In this document: positions 9,345-19,995 of the stretch, piece after piece
Position numbering within the stretch: position 1 is the first letter of the stretch
Layout of the letters: each line of letters starts with the position of its first letter
DNA from: Pseudomonadota bacterium
GTDB lineage: Bacteria; Pseudomonadota; Gammaproteobacteria; Steroidobacterales; Steroidobacteraceae
Reading direction: 5' to 3'
Length of the DNA stretch: 64,000 nt
Assembly (NCBI GenBank): GCA_019352035.1
Contig: JABBNZ010000010.1
Coordinates: 1 to 64,000 of the forward strand
Made by a program: the position numbers and the translations under genes
Notes under the pieces: generated by a model
Database searches by the model: none
What the model saw: only the letters and a program-made list of their open reading frames with translations
What the model was told of the DNA's origin: nothing

Positions 9345-10346
9345 TCAATCGCCGCGCCCCTTGCGCCGACCGGCACCGCCGCCGCTCGGACGCCGCGCCG
9401 CGACGACGGCTTTCTCACCCGTACCGCCCGACGCGGCCAATTCCGGCACTGCCTCGGCATCCAGCTCCTCTTCCTCGACAGCGACCTCCTCGGTCGCGCC
9501 GGCAACCGCCGGCGCATTCGCTGGCGCGGGCCGGCGGCGCGGGGGCGCCTTGCGGCTGCGCACCGCGGCGGCAGGCCTCTGGCGGCCGCGGCCGGCCTTG
9601 CGGCGCGGGTTGCCGGCCTCATCGAGCTCCACGAACTCATCCTCGCCCACGGCCACGGCCGGCACGGACTCCTTGCCCTCGAGCACGGCATCCGCGACCC
9701 CGGCAGCGTAGAGCTGAATGGCCCGCATGGCATCGTCATTGCCGGGGATCACATAGTCGATGCCGTCCGGCGAGCAATTGGTGTCGACGATCGCCACCAC
9801 CGGGATGCCGAGCTTCCTCGCCTCGTCGACCGCGATCTTCTCGTGTCCGACGTCGACCACGAAGAGCGCATCCGGCAGGGATTCCATGTTCTTGATACCA
9901 CCGAGGCTGCGCTCCAGCTTGTCCATTTCGCGGCGCAGCTGGGTCGCCTCTTTCTTGCCGCGCTTATCGAGCGCGCCCGAGGTGGCGAGGTCGGTGATCT
10001 CCCCGAGCCGCTTGATCGACTGGCGGATGGTCTTGAAGTTCGTCAGCATGCCCCCCAGCCAGCGCTGGTTGACGAAGGGCTGGCTGGCGCGCTGGGCCTC
10101 CTTCTGCATCGCCTCGCGGGCGGAGCGCTTGGTGCCGACGAAGAGCACGGTGCCGCCGTCGGCCACCACGCCCTTGATGAACTGGCCCGCCTCCGCATAG
10201 AGCGGCTGCGTCTTCTCGAGATTGATGATGTGGATCTTGTTACGCTCGCCGAAGATGAAGGGGGCCATCTTCGGGTTCCAGAAGCGGGTCTGATGTCCAA
10301 AATGGACCCCCGCTTCCAGCATCTGTCGCATGGACACGCCGGACAT
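9345..10346 (-). CDS. rpsB: 30S ribosomal protein S2 with long C-terminal extension
   Basis: S2 is a late-assembling small-subunit protein needed for mRNA binding. Residues 1 to about 235 match the family throughout ([46 protein letters not shown]). The protein is 333 residues, against about 240 usually. The extra ~95 residues are low-complexity: basic stretches rich in Arg, Ala and Pro alternate with an acidic Glu-rich block ([16 protein letters not shown]). The ATG at 10346 has a strong AGGAGA Shine-Dalgarno site 8-9 nt upstream. The extension follows the intact core in the same frame, so a frameshift artefact is unlikely but cannot be excluded. Confidence 0.95.
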   Translation of the reverse strand: MSGVSMRQMLEAGVHFGHQTRFWNPKMAPFIFGERNKIHIINLEKTQPLYAEAGQFIKGVVADGGTVLFVGTKRSAREAMQKEAQRASQPFVNQRWLGGMLTNFKTIRQSIKRLGEITDLATSGALDKRGKKEATQLRREMDKLERSLGGIKNMESLPDALFVVDVGHEKIAVDEARKLGIPVVAIVDTNCSPDGIDYVIPGNDDAMRAIQLYAAGVADAVLEGKESVPAVAVGEDEFVELDEAGNPRRKAGRGRQRPAAAVRSRKAPPRRRPAPANAPAVAGATEEVAVEEEELDAEAVPELAASGGTGEKAVVAARRPSGGGAGRRKGRGD

Positions 10347-10430
10347 GAAGCATTCTCCTGTTTGGGTTGAGCCTCCGCGCATCCCCGCGGCCATCCTCGA
10401 AGCGGCGCTTGGAGGCTCGCTTCGAGGACA
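10347..10430 (-). promoter_or_regulatory. rpsB leader RNA, S2-type pseudoknot
   Basis: On the minus strand the rpsB 5' leader forms hairpin P1 (10419-10428 with 10394-10403, 10 bp) whose loop holds GAGCCTCC (10418-10411). Next is a short hairpin P2 (CCGCG/CGCGG around GGGATG), then GGAGGCTC (10376-10369), the exact complement of the P1 loop. This gives an 8-bp pseudoknot. The Shine-Dalgarno site follows about 10 nt later. rpsB leaders in gammaproteobacteria are known to be S2-binding autoregulatory RNAs; applying that here is inference supported by the fold. Confidence 0.75.
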
Positions 10431-10443
10431 CCCAGCCGACGGG

Positions 10444-10493
10444 ATTACCGATGCGCGTGTGGGTTGATTGCCAAAAAAGGCGGCGCTTTATAC
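10444..10493. promoter_or_regulatory. possible overlapping divergent promoters for rpsB and map
   Basis: Rightward: TTGATT (10464-10469), 18 bp, TTATAC (10488-10493), pointing at map, with a start near 10500. Leftward: TTGGCA (complement of 10469-10474), 17 bp, TCGGTA or, with 19 bp, GGTAAT (complement of 10444-10449), which would start rpsB mRNA just before its leader hairpin. The two -35 elements share a base. Matches are moderate and unverified. Confidence 0.4.
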
Positions 10494-10509
10494 CATGAAT
10501 CGAGACACC

Positions 10510-11283
10510 ATGCACGTAACCATCAAAACCCCCGAAGAGCAGGAGAAGATGCGCATCGCCGGCCGCCTGGCCGCCGAGGTGCTCGACATGATCGCCGAGC
10601 ACGTGGTGCCCGGCGTGACGACGGAAGAGCTCGACCGCATCTGCCACGACTACATCGTCAACGTGCAGGGAACGGTGCCTGCGAACCTCAATTATCGCGG
10701 CTTTCCGAAGACCATCTGCACCTCGGTCAATCACGTCGTCTGCCACGGAATCCCGAACGATAAACGCCTCAAGGCCGGTGACATCGTCAACATAGACGTC
10801 ACCGTGATTCGTGACGGCTTTCACGGCGATACCAGCCGCATGTACTTCGTGGGCAAGCCTCCCACCCATGCGCAACGGCTCGCCGAGACCTGCTTCCAGG
10901 CCATGTGGCGCGGCATCGAGACGGTGCGCCCCGGCACACGGCTCGGCGACATCGGCCATGCGATCCAGACATTCGTGGAGCAGAACAATTACTCGGTGGT
11001 GCGTGAGTACTGCGGCCACGGCATCGGGCGCATCTATCACGAGGATCCGCAGGTCCTGCACTACGGGGAGCCCGGCACCGGGCTCGAGCTCAAGCCCGGG
11101 ATGACCTTCACCGTGGAGCCGATGGTCAACGCCGGCAAGCGGCACGTGCGCCTGCTGCCCGACGGCTGGACGGTGATCACCAAGGACCATTCGCTCTCGG
11201 CCCAATGGGAGCACACGATTCTGGTCACCGATCAGGGGCACGAGGTGCTGACGCTGGGAGCCGCCGACCGGCGGGTTCACTGA
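10510..11283 (+). CDS. map: Type I methionine aminopeptidase
   Basis: MetAP removes the initiator methionine from nascent proteins and binds two divalent metals. The five ligands are recognisable: D in NIDVTVIRDG, D in FHGDTSRMY, H in YCGHGIGRIYHEDP, E in TFTVEPMVN and E in SAQWEHTILVT. I place the start at 10510 (MHVTIKTPEEQEKM), which matches the family N-terminus and gives 257 residues. An ATG at 10495 is also in frame, but it would precede the start of the putative mRNA. It is divergent from rpsB and 7 bp upstream of glnD. Confidence 0.96.
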   Translation: MHVTIKTPEEQEKMRIAGRLAAEVLDMIAEHVVPGVTTEELDRICHDYIVNVQGTVPANLNYRGFPKTICTSVNHVVCHGIPNDKRLKAGDIVNIDVTVIRDGFHGDTSRMYFVGKPPTHAQRLAETCFQAMWRGIETVRPGTRLGDIGHAIQTFVEQNNYSVVREYCGHGIGRIYHEDPQVLHYGEPGTGLELKPGMTFTVEPMVNAGKRHVRLLPDGWTVITKDHSLSAQWEHTILVTDQGHEVLTLGAADRRVH

Positions 11284-11290
11284 GCCCTCC

Positions 11291-13990
11291 ATGGCCGCCG
11301 GGGACGTCGATCTCCTCGATGAAGCGCTGCCCGCACGGGCCGCCGAGCCCGGCTGGCCCTGGCTGCAGCGCCTGCCGGCGCTGCTCGCCGAGGCGCGAGA
11401 GTCGCCCACCGCCTGGCGGGAGCTGCTGCGCCAGGCGCATGAGGAGCTGAAAGCCCGCTTCCTCGCCGAGGAGCCGGTCGAGACGCTGGTGCACGCTCGC
11501 GCGGCGCTCCTCGATGTGGTGCTGCGGGAGTCGTGGCGGGCGCACTCGATCAGCTCGATGATCTCCTGGGCACTCGTCGCCGTGGGCGGCTACGGGCGGG
11601 GTGAGCTGCACCCCTGCTCCGACATCGACATTCTGCTTCTCGTGCCGCGCGAGCCGGATGCTGCGGAGCGGGGCGCGATCGAGCGGCTGCTCGCCTTCCT
11701 CTGGGACATCGGCCTCGAGGTCGGCCACAGCGTGCGCACGGTGGAGGAATGCGCGGCCGAAAGCCTCGCCGACGTCAGCGTCATGACCACGCTGCTCGAG
11801 GCACGCCTGCTCTTCGGCAACGCCGCGCTCGTCGCGGACATGCAGGCCGCGCTCGCGCCGGATCGGGTCTGGCCGGTGAAGGAGTTCTTCGAGGCCAAGG
11901 TGCGCGAGCAATCGGAGCGTCACCTGAAGGCGTACGACACCGCCTACAACCTGGAGCCCAACGTCAAGACGAGCCCCGGCGGTCTGCGCGACATCCAGAC
12001 CATCGGCTGGGTGGCCAAGCGGCGCTTCGGCTCCGACACGCTCGACGGGCTCGTCGCGAACGACTTTCTCACGGTCGCGGAGCTGCGACGCCTGAAGCAG
12101 GCGCAGTCCTTCCTCTGGAAGGTGCGCTTCGGCCTGCACGTGCTCACCGGACGGCGCGAGGACCGCCTGCTCTTCGACCATCAGCTGCGCCTTGCCCAGA
12201 CCTTCGGCTACGAGGACGCTTCCTACACGCTTGCGGTCGAGCAATTCATGCAGCGCTACTACCGCACGGTCAAGGACGTCAGCCTGCTGAACGAGCTGCT
12301 GCTGCAGCTCTTTCGCGAGGCGCTGCAGCCGCAGAGCGAGCCGCCGCGCCCGCTGAATGCCCGCTTCCAGGTGCGCAACGGGTCGCTCGAGGCCGTCAGC
12401 GAGGATGTATTCGCGCGCACTCCGTCGGCGCTCCTGGAACTGTTCGTACTGCTGCAGCAGAACCCAGACATCAAGGGCGTGCGTGCCGCCACCATGCGCT
12501 CGGTCGCGAGGAGCCTCTGGCTCATCGACGAGGAATTCCGCCAGAACCCGCGCCACCATCGGCTCTTCCTCGAGATCGTGCGCGCGCCCGCCGGCGTCAC
12601 CCACGAGCTGCGCCGGATGAACAACTATGGCGTGCTGGGGCGTTACATCCCGGCCTTCGGCCGCATCGTCGGGCGGATGCAGTACGACCTGTTCCACGCC
12701 TACACGGTCGATGCGCACACCCTCTTCGTCGTGAGCAACCTCAGGCGGTTCGCGATTGCCCGCTACGACCACGAGCTGCCGGAAGCCTCGCGCATCATGC
12801 AGCAGCTGCCCCGGCCCGAGGTCGCCTACCTCGCGGCGCTCTTTCACGATATCGCCAAGGGCCGCGGCGGCGATCACTCCGAGCTCGGCTCGGTCGATGC
12901 CGAAGCCTTCTGCCTGGAACAGGGTCTCTCGCCCTATGACGCGCGCATCGTGGCGTGGCTCGTGCGCAATCACCTCACCTTCTCGCTCACCGCGCAGAAG
13001 CAGGACATCAGCGATCCGCAGGTCATCAACGCCTTCGCCCGCACCGTGGGCGATGAGGCGCACCTCGACTACCTCTATGTCCTCACCTGCGCGGACGTGC
13101 GCGGCACCAACCCCAGGCTGTGGAATTCCTGGAAGGCTTCGCTCTTCCACGACTTGTATCTGCGCGTGCGGCGGGCGCTGCGCCGCGGGCTCGAGGCCCC
13201 CATCGACCAGGAGCAGCTCGTGCGCGAGACCCAGGAGGTCGCCCGCCGGCTGATGCAGGAGCGCAATCTTCCCGCCGCCGAGATCGAGCGCGCCTGGACG
13301 CGCTTCTCCCCCACCTACTTCCTGCAGCATTCCCCCGAGGAGGTCGCCTGGCACTCGCGCCTGCTCGGCGAGCGCGACCCGCGCTCCGATGAGCCGCTGG
13401 TTGCGCTGGACCCGCAGAGCGTTCGCGGCACGACGGCGGTGCTCATTTACACCCGCGCGCGCCGGCACGGCTTCGCGCGCACCACGGCCGTGCTCGATCA
13501 GCTGGGACTCAACATCGTGGATGCGCGCATCACCCCCACGGGTGACGGCTTCAGTCTGGATCTCTACCACGTGCTCGAGGATGACGGCGCGCCGATCACC
13601 GACCGCGACCGGCAGGAGGAGATCGAGCATGCGCTCTGGGGCTCGCTCCAGCGGCCGGACGATACCCCCTTCGCGGTATACCGCCGCGCGCCGCGCCAGG
13701 CGCGCATGTTCCACACCGCCACTTTGATCGCCCTCACCGTGGACGAGCGCAACCACCGCTCGGTGCTCGAGCTCACCGCGGGCGATCGCCCGGGCCTGCT
13801 CTGCGACGTGGGCAAGGTGCTGATGGAGCAGCGCGTGGAGCTGCAGGCGGCCAAGATCATGACCGTCGGCGAGCGCGCCGAGGACGTCTTCTACGTGACC
13901 GACTTCGACGGCCGGCCGCTCGATGCGGCGGCCGCGGAGCGGCTGCGGGAGAGCCTCGCGCGGGCGCTCGACCGCCGCGACGCGGCATAA
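11291..13990 (+). CDS. glnD: [Protein-PII] uridylyltransferase / uridylyl-removing enzyme
   Basis: GlnD senses glutamine and adds or removes UMP on PII proteins, controlling glutamine synthetase and nitrogen genes. The 899-residue product has the nucleotidyltransferase motif GGYGRGELHPCSDIDILLL near residue 100 and a helical linker domain. An HD phosphohydrolase domain (LFHDIAKGRGGDHSELG, about residue 520) removes UMP. Two C-terminal ACT domains for glutamine sensing start with TTAVLIYTRAR and SVLELTAGDRPGLL. All parts are intact. It follows map by 7 bp and precedes dapC by 18 bp, so the genes are probably cotranscribed. Confidence 0.97.
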   Translation: MAAGDVDLLDEALPARAAEPGWPWLQRLPALLAEARESPTAWRELLRQAHEELKARFLAEEPVETLVHARAALLDVVLRESWRAHSISSMISWALVAVGGYGRGELHPCSDIDILLLVPREPDAAERGAIERLLAFLWDIGLEVGHSVRTVEECAAESLADVSVMTTLLEARLLFGNAALVADMQAALAPDRVWPVKEFFEAKVREQSERHLKAYDTAYNLEPNVKTSPGGLRDIQTIGWVAKRRFGSDTLDGLVANDFLTVAELRRLKQAQSFLWKVRFGLHVLTGRREDRLLFDHQLRLAQTFGYEDASYTLAVEQFMQRYYRTVKDVSLLNELLLQLFREALQPQSEPPRPLNARFQVRNGSLEAVSEDVFARTPSALLELFVLLQQNPDIKGVRAATMRSVARSLWLIDEEFRQNPRHHRLFLEIVRAPAGVTHELRRMNNYGVLGRYIPAFGRIVGRMQYDLFHAYTVDAHTLFVVSNLRRFAIARYDHELPEASRIMQQLPRPEVAYLAALFHDIAKGRGGDHSELGSVDAEAFCLEQGLSPYDARIVAWLVRNHLTFSLTAQKQDISDPQVINAFARTVGDEAHLDYLYVLTCADVRGTNPRLWNSWKASLFHDLYLRVRRALRRGLEAPIDQEQLVRETQEVARRLMQERNLPAAEIERAWTRFSPTYFLQHSPEEVAWHSRLLGERDPRSDEPLVALDPQSVRGTTAVLIYTRARRHGFARTTAVLDQLGLNIVDARITPTGDGFSLDLYHVLEDDGAPITDRDRQEEIEHALWGSLQRPDDTPFAVYRRAPRQARMFHTATLIALTVDERNHRSVLELTAGDRPGLLCDVGKVLMEQRVELQAAKIMTVGERAEDVFYVTDFDGRPLDAAAAERLRESLARALDRRDAA

Positions 13991-14008
13991 CGGGCGGCGC
14001 TCACGCAC

Positions 14009-15228
14009 ATGAATTCGCTGCTGACGCGGCTGCACGCGTATCCCTTCGAGCGCCTGGCACGGCTGAAATCCGGCGCCGCACCGCCCGCGGGCCTGACACC
14101 CATCGACATGTGGATCGGCGAGCCGCGGCACGAGCCCCCGGCGAGCGTGCTCGCGGCGCTGCGCGAGAACCTCCACCGCCTGGGCACTTATCCGGCCACC
14201 GCGGGCCTCCCCGAGCTGCGCGCCGCCTGCGCGCACTGGCTCGCGCGGCGTTATCGACTGCCGGGCGGCAGCGTCGACCCGGACAGCATGGTGCTGCCGG
14301 TCAACGGCACCCGCGAGGCCCTGTTCGCCTTCGTGCAGGCGGCGGTCGACACAGATGCGGGGTCCGGCGCGGCGGGCGCAGGACCGCTGGTGCTGATGCC
14401 GAACCCCTTCTACCAGATCTACGAGGGAGCGGCGCTGCTCGCGGGAGCCGAGCCCCATTTTCTCGCCACCACGGCCGAGAACGGCTACGTGCCGGATCTC
14501 GATGCCGTGCCGGAGAGCCTCTGGCGGCGCTGTCAGGTGTTGTTTCTCTGCAGTCCCGGAAACCCGACCGGCAGGGTGCTGTCGCTCGAGTATCTGCGCC
14601 ATGCGCTCGCGCTCGCGGACCGGCACGACTTCATCATCGCCGCGGACGAGTGCTACACCGAGATCTACCTCGATGAGCGCTCCCCGCCTCCGGGGCTGCT
14701 CGAGGCCTGCCTCGCCGCCGGCCACGACCGCTTTCAGCGCTGCGTGGTGTTCCACAGCCTCTCGAAGCGCTCGAGCGTGCCGGGCCTGCGATCCGGCTTC
14801 GTCTGCGGCGATCCGCAGATTGTCTCCCGCTTCCTTCTCTACCGGACCTATCACGGCAGCGCCATGGCGGTCCCGACCCAGCTTGCGAGCATCGCCGCCT
14901 GGGCGGACGATGAGCACGCGGCGCGCAACCGGCGCCTCTACCAGCAGAAATTCGAGCGGGTGCTGCCGATCCTCGCCCCTTGCCTCGAGGTCGGGAAGCC
15001 CGAGGGCGCGTTCTATCTCTGGCCGCGCGTGCGGGCGGACGATGAGCGCTTCGTGCGCGGCCTTTACGCGAGCCAGGCCGTCACGGTGCTTCCCGGCAGC
15101 TATCTCGCGCGTGCCGGGGCAACCGGCAATCCCGGCAGCGGCCGCGTGCGCATCTCGCTGGTGCCCCCGCTCGAGCAGTGCCTCGAGGCCGCCGAGCGAA
15201 TCTGTGAATTTCTGCGATGGAACCCATC

Positions 15229-15232
<4 letters not shown>
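14009..15232 (+). CDS. dapC: Succinyldiaminopimelate transaminase
   Basis: This fold-type I PLP aminotransferase most likely makes N-succinyl-LL-2,6-diaminopimelate in the succinylase branch of lysine and peptidoglycan synthesis. The 407-residue protein shows the substrate motif [14 protein letters not shown], the [12 protein letters not shown] loop and DECYTEIY. The PLP-binding lysine is in [18 protein letters not shown], and the C-terminal arginine region is [13 protein letters not shown]. General class I/II aminotransferases look similar; the four-base ATGA overlap with dapD makes the DapC assignment strong. Confidence 0.93.
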
Positions 15233-16068
<836 letters not shown>

Positions 16069-16146
16069 CTGACTCGCACGGCGCGCCGCGCATCCCATCG
16101 CGTGTGCGCCTGCGTCGCCTGCCGCTCCTGATCGGGCACGAGTGCT

Positions 16147-16218
16147 CCCCATCTCGATCATGCGCATGCGCAACGCATTCAGATCGCCGTCGAATGACTT
16201 GGCGATACGAACTTCGAG
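16147..16218 (-). pseudogene. phoU N-terminal remnant downstream of pstB
   Basis: Starting 8 bp after the upstream pstB stop, the minus strand encodes 24 residues (VRIAKSFDGDLNALRMRMIE then MG) that match the start of PhoU (compare SHHISRRFNEDLERVRSKVLAMG in the intact gene at 24154-24909). The following residues (STRARSGAAGDAG) no longer resemble PhoU, and the frame stops at 16051. There is no clear start codon. This looks like the stub of a phoU that once closed the pst operon. The short match rests on about a dozen identities in the two known motifs. Confidence 0.6.
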
Positions 16219-16226
16219 TGTTGAAA

Positions 16227-17174
16227 TCAGCCGAAACGACCGGTGATGTAATCCTCGGTCAGCCGGTGCTGCGGGTTGGTGAACACGTGATCGGTGTCGC
16301 TCACCTCGATCAGCTTGCCCATGTAGAAAAATGCGGTGCGCTGGGAAACGCGCGCCGCCTGCTGCATCGAGTGAGTGACCATCACGATGGCATAGGAGGC
16401 GCGAAGCTCCTCGATCAGATCCTCGACACGGGCCGTAGCGATGGGATCGAGCGCGGAGCACGGCTCGTCCATGAGAATGACCTCGGGCTGGACCGCGAGC
16501 GTGCGGGCGATGCACAGGCGCTGCTGCTGGCCTCCGGAGAGCCCGACCGCGGGCGCGCTCAGCCGATCCTTCACCTCGTTCCAGAGCCCCGCCCTGGACA
16601 AGCTCGTGAAGACCAGCTCGTCCAGATCGGCGCGGGTGCGGGTGAGCTTGTGGATGCGCGGCCCGTACGCCACATTGTCGTAAATCGACTTGTGAAATGG
16701 GTTCGGCTTTTGGAAGACCATCCCGATGCGGGCCCGCAGCTGGGCGATGTCCTTGCTCTTGTCATAGATGTCCTGGCCATCCAAGGTGATTGTGCCCGTC
16801 ACCCGTGCACCGGGAATGGTGTCGTTCATCCGGTTCAGGCACCGGAGGAACGTCGACTTGCCGCAACCCGAGGGCCCTATCGCAGCGAGCACCTGGCGGC
16901 GCGCGATATCGAGCGTGACGCTATGTAGCGCCTGCTTGGCTCCGTAGAAAACGCTCACGTCCCGGCAGGAGAAAACCGGGTCCTCAACCGACACCTCTCC
17001 AACCGTGCGCGCAGGTACGCCGCCCTCGAGCGAGTCAGCAACGTGCATGCGCCCACTGGGCTTCGCGTTCAGGCCGGCCTCGCCCAGGCGACGGCGGCCG
17101 TCCGACCCGCCGGCCCCGTTGACTTCGGCTCGCCTGGGCCCGTGCACGATAGAGCCTCCGGGAAACTCGGTCAT
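16227..17174 (-). CDS. pstB: Phosphate ABC transporter ATP-binding protein PstB (first of two)
   Basis: PstB is the ATPase of the high-affinity phosphate importer PstSCAB. This copy has Walker [10 protein letters not shown], the Q-loop region [18 protein letters not shown], signature [16 protein letters not shown] and Walker [14 protein letters not shown]. The C-terminus is EDYITGRFG. At 315 residues it carries about 60 extra N-terminal residues that are poorly conserved. An internal start is possible, but the ATG at 17174 overlaps the stop of the preceding pstB by four bases, favouring the long form. It is distal to another full pstB. Confidence 0.9.
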   Translation of the reverse strand: MTEFPGGSIVHGPRRAEVNGAGGSDGRRRLGEAGLNAKPSGRMHVADSLEGGVPARTVGEVSVEDPVFSCRDVSVFYGAKQALHSVTLDIARRQVLAAIGPSGCGKSTFLRCLNRMNDTIPGARVTGTITLDGQDIYDKSKDIAQLRARIGMVFQKPNPFHKSIYDNVAYGPRIHKLTRTRADLDELVFTSLSRAGLWNEVKDRLSAPAVGLSGGQQQRLCIARTLAVQPEVILMDEPCSALDPIATARVEDLIEELRASYAIVMVTHSMQQAARVSQRTAFFYMGKLIEVSDTDHVFTNPQHRLTEDYITGRFG

Positions 17175-17977
17175 CCGAATCTCCCTGTGACGTAATCATC
17201 GGTTTTGCGGCTGCTCGGCGCGGTGAAGATCTGCTCCGTCGGCCCGATCTCCACCAACTCCCCCATGTACATGAATGCGGTCACGTTCGACACGCGAGCC
17301 GCCTGTTGCAGGTTGTGCGTCACGATGGCGATACAATATTTCTCTCGCAGGCTCTGCAGGGTCTCCTCGACGCGCAAGGTCGAGATCGGATCGAGCGCGG
17401 CCGTCGGCTCATCGAACAGGATCACCTCCGGCTCGAGCGCTATGCTACGCGCGATGCAGAGCCTTTGCTGCTGTCCGCCGGAGAGGCTGCGCCCGTCCTC
17501 GTTGAGCTTGTCCTTGACCTCCTCCCACATCGCCGCATCCTGCAGGGCCTTGTGCACGCGATCGCGAAGCTCTCCCCTGCCGATCCGCCGCGCAAGCCGG
17601 AGTCCGAATGCCACGTTTTCGAAAATCGACATCGGAAACGGCGTCGGTTTCTGGAAGACCATGCCGACACGGAAGCGCAGGTCCGCGACGTCCACCGATT
17701 GAGCGAGCACATCCTGCCCATCGAGGAGCACCTCGCCCGTGGCGCGATGTCCCGGATAGAGGGCGTACATGCGATTGAACACCCGCAGCAGCGTCGACTT
17801 GCCGCATCCCGACGGACCGATGAAGGCCGTGATGCTCCGGTCGCGCAAGGTGAGGCTGATGTCCTTGAGCGCCTGCAGGCGTCCGTAATGAAAATTGAGA
17901 TGTCGCACCTCGAGCTTGACTGGCGAGCCTGCAGCATCCGTGCGTTCCGCGCCTAACGGCGCCTGTGAAGCGCTCAT
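17171..17977 (-). CDS. pstB: Phosphate ABC transporter ATP-binding protein PstB (second of two)
   Basis: This is a full-length (268-residue) PstB directly after pstA. It has Walker [11 protein letters not shown]-loop [18 protein letters not shown], signature [16 protein letters not shown], Walker [14 protein letters not shown] and C-terminus DDYVTGRFG. The start at 17977 is set by the four-base ATGA overlap with pstA. It differs at many positions from the copy that follows (for example TAALDP against CSALDP), so the pair is an old duplication or a second acquisition rather than a recent repeat. Its place next to pstA makes it the likely standard partner. Confidence 0.93.
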   Translation of the reverse strand: MSASQAPLGAERTDAAGSPVKLEVRHLNFHYGRLQALKDISLTLRDRSITAFIGPSGCGKSTLLRVFNRMYALYPGHRATGEVLLDGQDVLAQSVDVADLRFRVGMVFQKPTPFPMSIFENVAFGLRLARRIGRGELRDRVHKALQDAAMWEEVKDKLNEDGRSLSGGQQQRLCIARSIALEPEVILFDEPTAALDPISTLRVEETLQSLREKYCIAIVTHNLQQAARVSNVTAFMYMGELVEIGPTEQIFTAPSSRKTDDYVTGRFG

Positions 17978-18828
17978 TTCCGGACTCTCGCGGGATTCAG
18001 CCTGGCGACGACGATGCGCGCAAGAATGCTGAGGATCAGAATCGCGAAGGTGATGACCAGCGCTCCCTGCCAGGCGAGCCGCTGCCAATTGGCATAAGGA
18101 CTCAGGGCGAACTGGAAGATCACCACCGGCAGATTGGCCATGGGCTCCTTGAGATTAGTGCTCCAGAATTGATTGTTGAGCGCGGTGAACAGCAGCGGTG
18201 CGGTCTCTCCGCTGATGCGCGCCACGGCCAACAGCAGACCCGTCAGCATGCCGCTGCGGGCGGCCGGATAGGCGATGCTCACGGTCGTCCTCCACGGGTA
18301 CGCGCCCATGGCCGTGGAGGCGTCCTTGATGCTCTGGGGAACGAGGTTCAGCATGTCCTCGGTCGTCCGTACGATCACGGGCATCGCGATGATCGCCAGC
18401 GAGATGGCCCCGGATATGGCCGAGAAGTTCCCCATGGGGACGACCACCAGCTCGTAGACGAAAAGTCCGATGATGATCGACGGCGCGCTCAGCAGCACGT
18501 CGTTGACGAAGCGAATGACGGTGCTGAGACGGGTATTACGGCCGTACTCGGCCAGGTATGTGCCGGCCAGCACGCCGACCGGGCCGCCGATCAGGATGCC
18601 GATCAGGGTCATGATGGCGCTTCCGTAGATCGCGTTCAGCAGCCCGCCGCCGCCGGTGGCCGGCGGCGGAGTCATCCGCGTGAACACATCCAGCGAGAAC
18701 TGCGCCAGGCCGTTCTTCAGCAGCGACCACAGGAGCGCCCCGAGAAGCAGCAGCCCCACCAGAGTCGCAACGCCCGACATCCCGAGCGCGAACCCATTGA
18801 TGATCTTGCGAAAGGTCCGTCGGCTCAT
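17974..18828 (-). CDS. pstA: Phosphate ABC transporter permease PstA
   Basis: PstA is one of the two membrane subunits of the Pst phosphate importer. The 284-residue protein has six predicted membrane segments and the permease EAA-like loop with a conserved glycine ([20 protein letters not shown]), followed by [12 protein letters not shown], typical of PstA. The ATG at 18828 overlaps the pstC stop by four bases. The longer open frame upstream is a shadow of pstC. Confidence 0.95.
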   Translation of the reverse strand: MSRRTFRKIINGFALGMSGVATLVGLLLLGALLWSLLKNGLAQFSLDVFTRMTPPPATGGGGLLNAIYGSAIMTLIGILIGGPVGVLAGTYLAEYGRNTRLSTVIRFVNDVLLSAPSIIIGLFVYELVVVPMGNFSAISGAISLAIIAMPVIVRTTEDMLNLVPQSIKDASTAMGAYPWRTTVSIAYPAARSGMLTGLLLAVARISGETAPLLFTALNNQFWSTNLKEPMANLPVVIFQFALSPYANWQRLAWQGALVITFAILILSILARIVVARLNPARVRK

Positions 18829-19793
18829 ACCGAGGAAAGCGCGCGGCGGTTGAGCCTGAGAAGCATGAGCCGGGCGATCGCGATGACCGAGAACGTGATG
18901 ACGAAAAGCAGAGCCCCGAGCGCGATCAGCGAGGAGGCGTAGAGCTTGGTGGTGGCCTCGGTGAACTCGTTGGCGATGGTGGCGGAGATCGTCGTACCGG
19001 GAGAGAGTAGCGAGCGGCCAATGTGGTGGGCATTGCCGATCACGAAGGTCACCGCCATGGTCTCCCCGAGCGCGCGTCCGAGGCCGAGCATCGTGCCGCC
19101 CACCATACCCGTGCGGGAGTACGGCACGACGACCCTCCAGATGACCTCCCATGTGGTGGCACCGAGCCCGTAGGCGGACTCCTTCAGGAGATCGGGAACC
19201 GTCTCGAAGACATCGCGCATCACCGCCGCGATGAAGGGAACGATCATGATCGCCAGCACGATGCCGGCGGTCAAAACGCCGATTCCGAAGGGGGCCCCCC
19301 GAAACAGAAAGCCGATTCCCGGGAGCGCCCCCAAGGTGCTGATGATCCACGGCTCGATATGCTCTTGCAGCACCGGGGCGAGCACGAAAAGCCCCCAGAA
19401 TCCATAAATGATGCTGGGGATCGCGGCCAGCAGCTCGATCGCGACACCGATCGGCCGCTTGAGCCATGAGGGCGCGAGCTCCGTCAGGAATACGGCGATG
19501 CCGAAGCTGACCGGAAGCGCCAGCAGCATCCCAATGATCGAGGTCACGATCGTCCCGTAAACCGCCCCGACGGCACCGTATTCATCGGTCACCGGGTTCC
19601 AGATCTGCCGGGTTAGAAAGGCCAGCTTGAAATGCGAGAAGGCGGGCCAGGCGCCCTGAAGCAGGGAGACGCCGACTCCGCCCAGTAACACCAGGACGAG
19701 CAGCGCCGCCGCAAGCGTGGTCCCGTGGAATATCCGCTCCCTGAGGCGCTGCCCGGCAATTCGCTTCGGTTCGATCGCCGCCACGCGACTCAT
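18825..19793 (-). CDS. pstC: Phosphate ABC transporter permease PstC
   Basis: PstC is the second membrane subunit of the Pst importer. The 322-residue protein has six or more predicted membrane segments, the loop motif [20 protein letters not shown] and the following [16 protein letters not shown], typical of PstC. I chose the ATG at 19793 ([11 protein letters not shown]), since the preceding codons overlap a hairpin-rich spacer. It is separated from pstS by 202 bp, unlike the tightly overlapped genes after it. Confidence 0.95.
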   Translation of the reverse strand: MSRVAAIEPKRIAGQRLRERIFHGTTLAAALLVLVLLGGVGVSLLQGAWPAFSHFKLAFLTRQIWNPVTDEYGAVGAVYGTIVTSIIGMLLALPVSFGIAVFLTELAPSWLKRPIGVAIELLAAIPSIIYGFWGLFVLAPVLQEHIEPWIISTLGALPGIGFLFRGAPFGIGVLTAGIVLAIMIVPFIAAVMRDVFETVPDLLKESAYGLGATTWEVIWRVVVPYSRTGMVGGTMLGLGRALGETMAVTFVIGNAHHIGRSLLSPGTTISATIANEFTEATTKLYASSLIALGALLFVITFSVIAIARLMLLRLNRRALSSV

Positions 19794-19909
19794 GGCCGCA
19801 TCCGGGTCTTGGCACTCATGCTGCTCGCCATCATTGTCTTTGGGTTCGTGCGCGCCCGGCGCGCCGCGGTGGGACACCGCGTACGACATTCCAAACGGGA
19901 TCTCAGAGA

Positions 19910-19934
19910 GGCGGCCGCCCATGGGGCGGCCGCC
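19910..19934 (-). terminator. stem-loop between pstS and pstC
   Basis: A perfect 11-bp stem (GGCGGCCGCCC / GGGCGGCCGCC) with a 3-nt loop lies in the 202-bp pstS-pstC spacer. No T-run follows on the minus strand. Such hairpins commonly protect or attenuate, giving more of the binding protein PstS than of the membrane subunits; that role is inference. Confidence 0.6.
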
Positions 19935-19995
19935 CTATGCACGAGAGTAGCCCAATCTTAGCACCTGCGACTGCACGTTTCGCAGGCGAAGTCCC

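Noticed and set aside
11225-14917. 1230-codon frame opposite glnD and dapC
   Set aside because: Covers two certain genes antisense; repetitive Arg/Glu/Ala/His composition without a family match.
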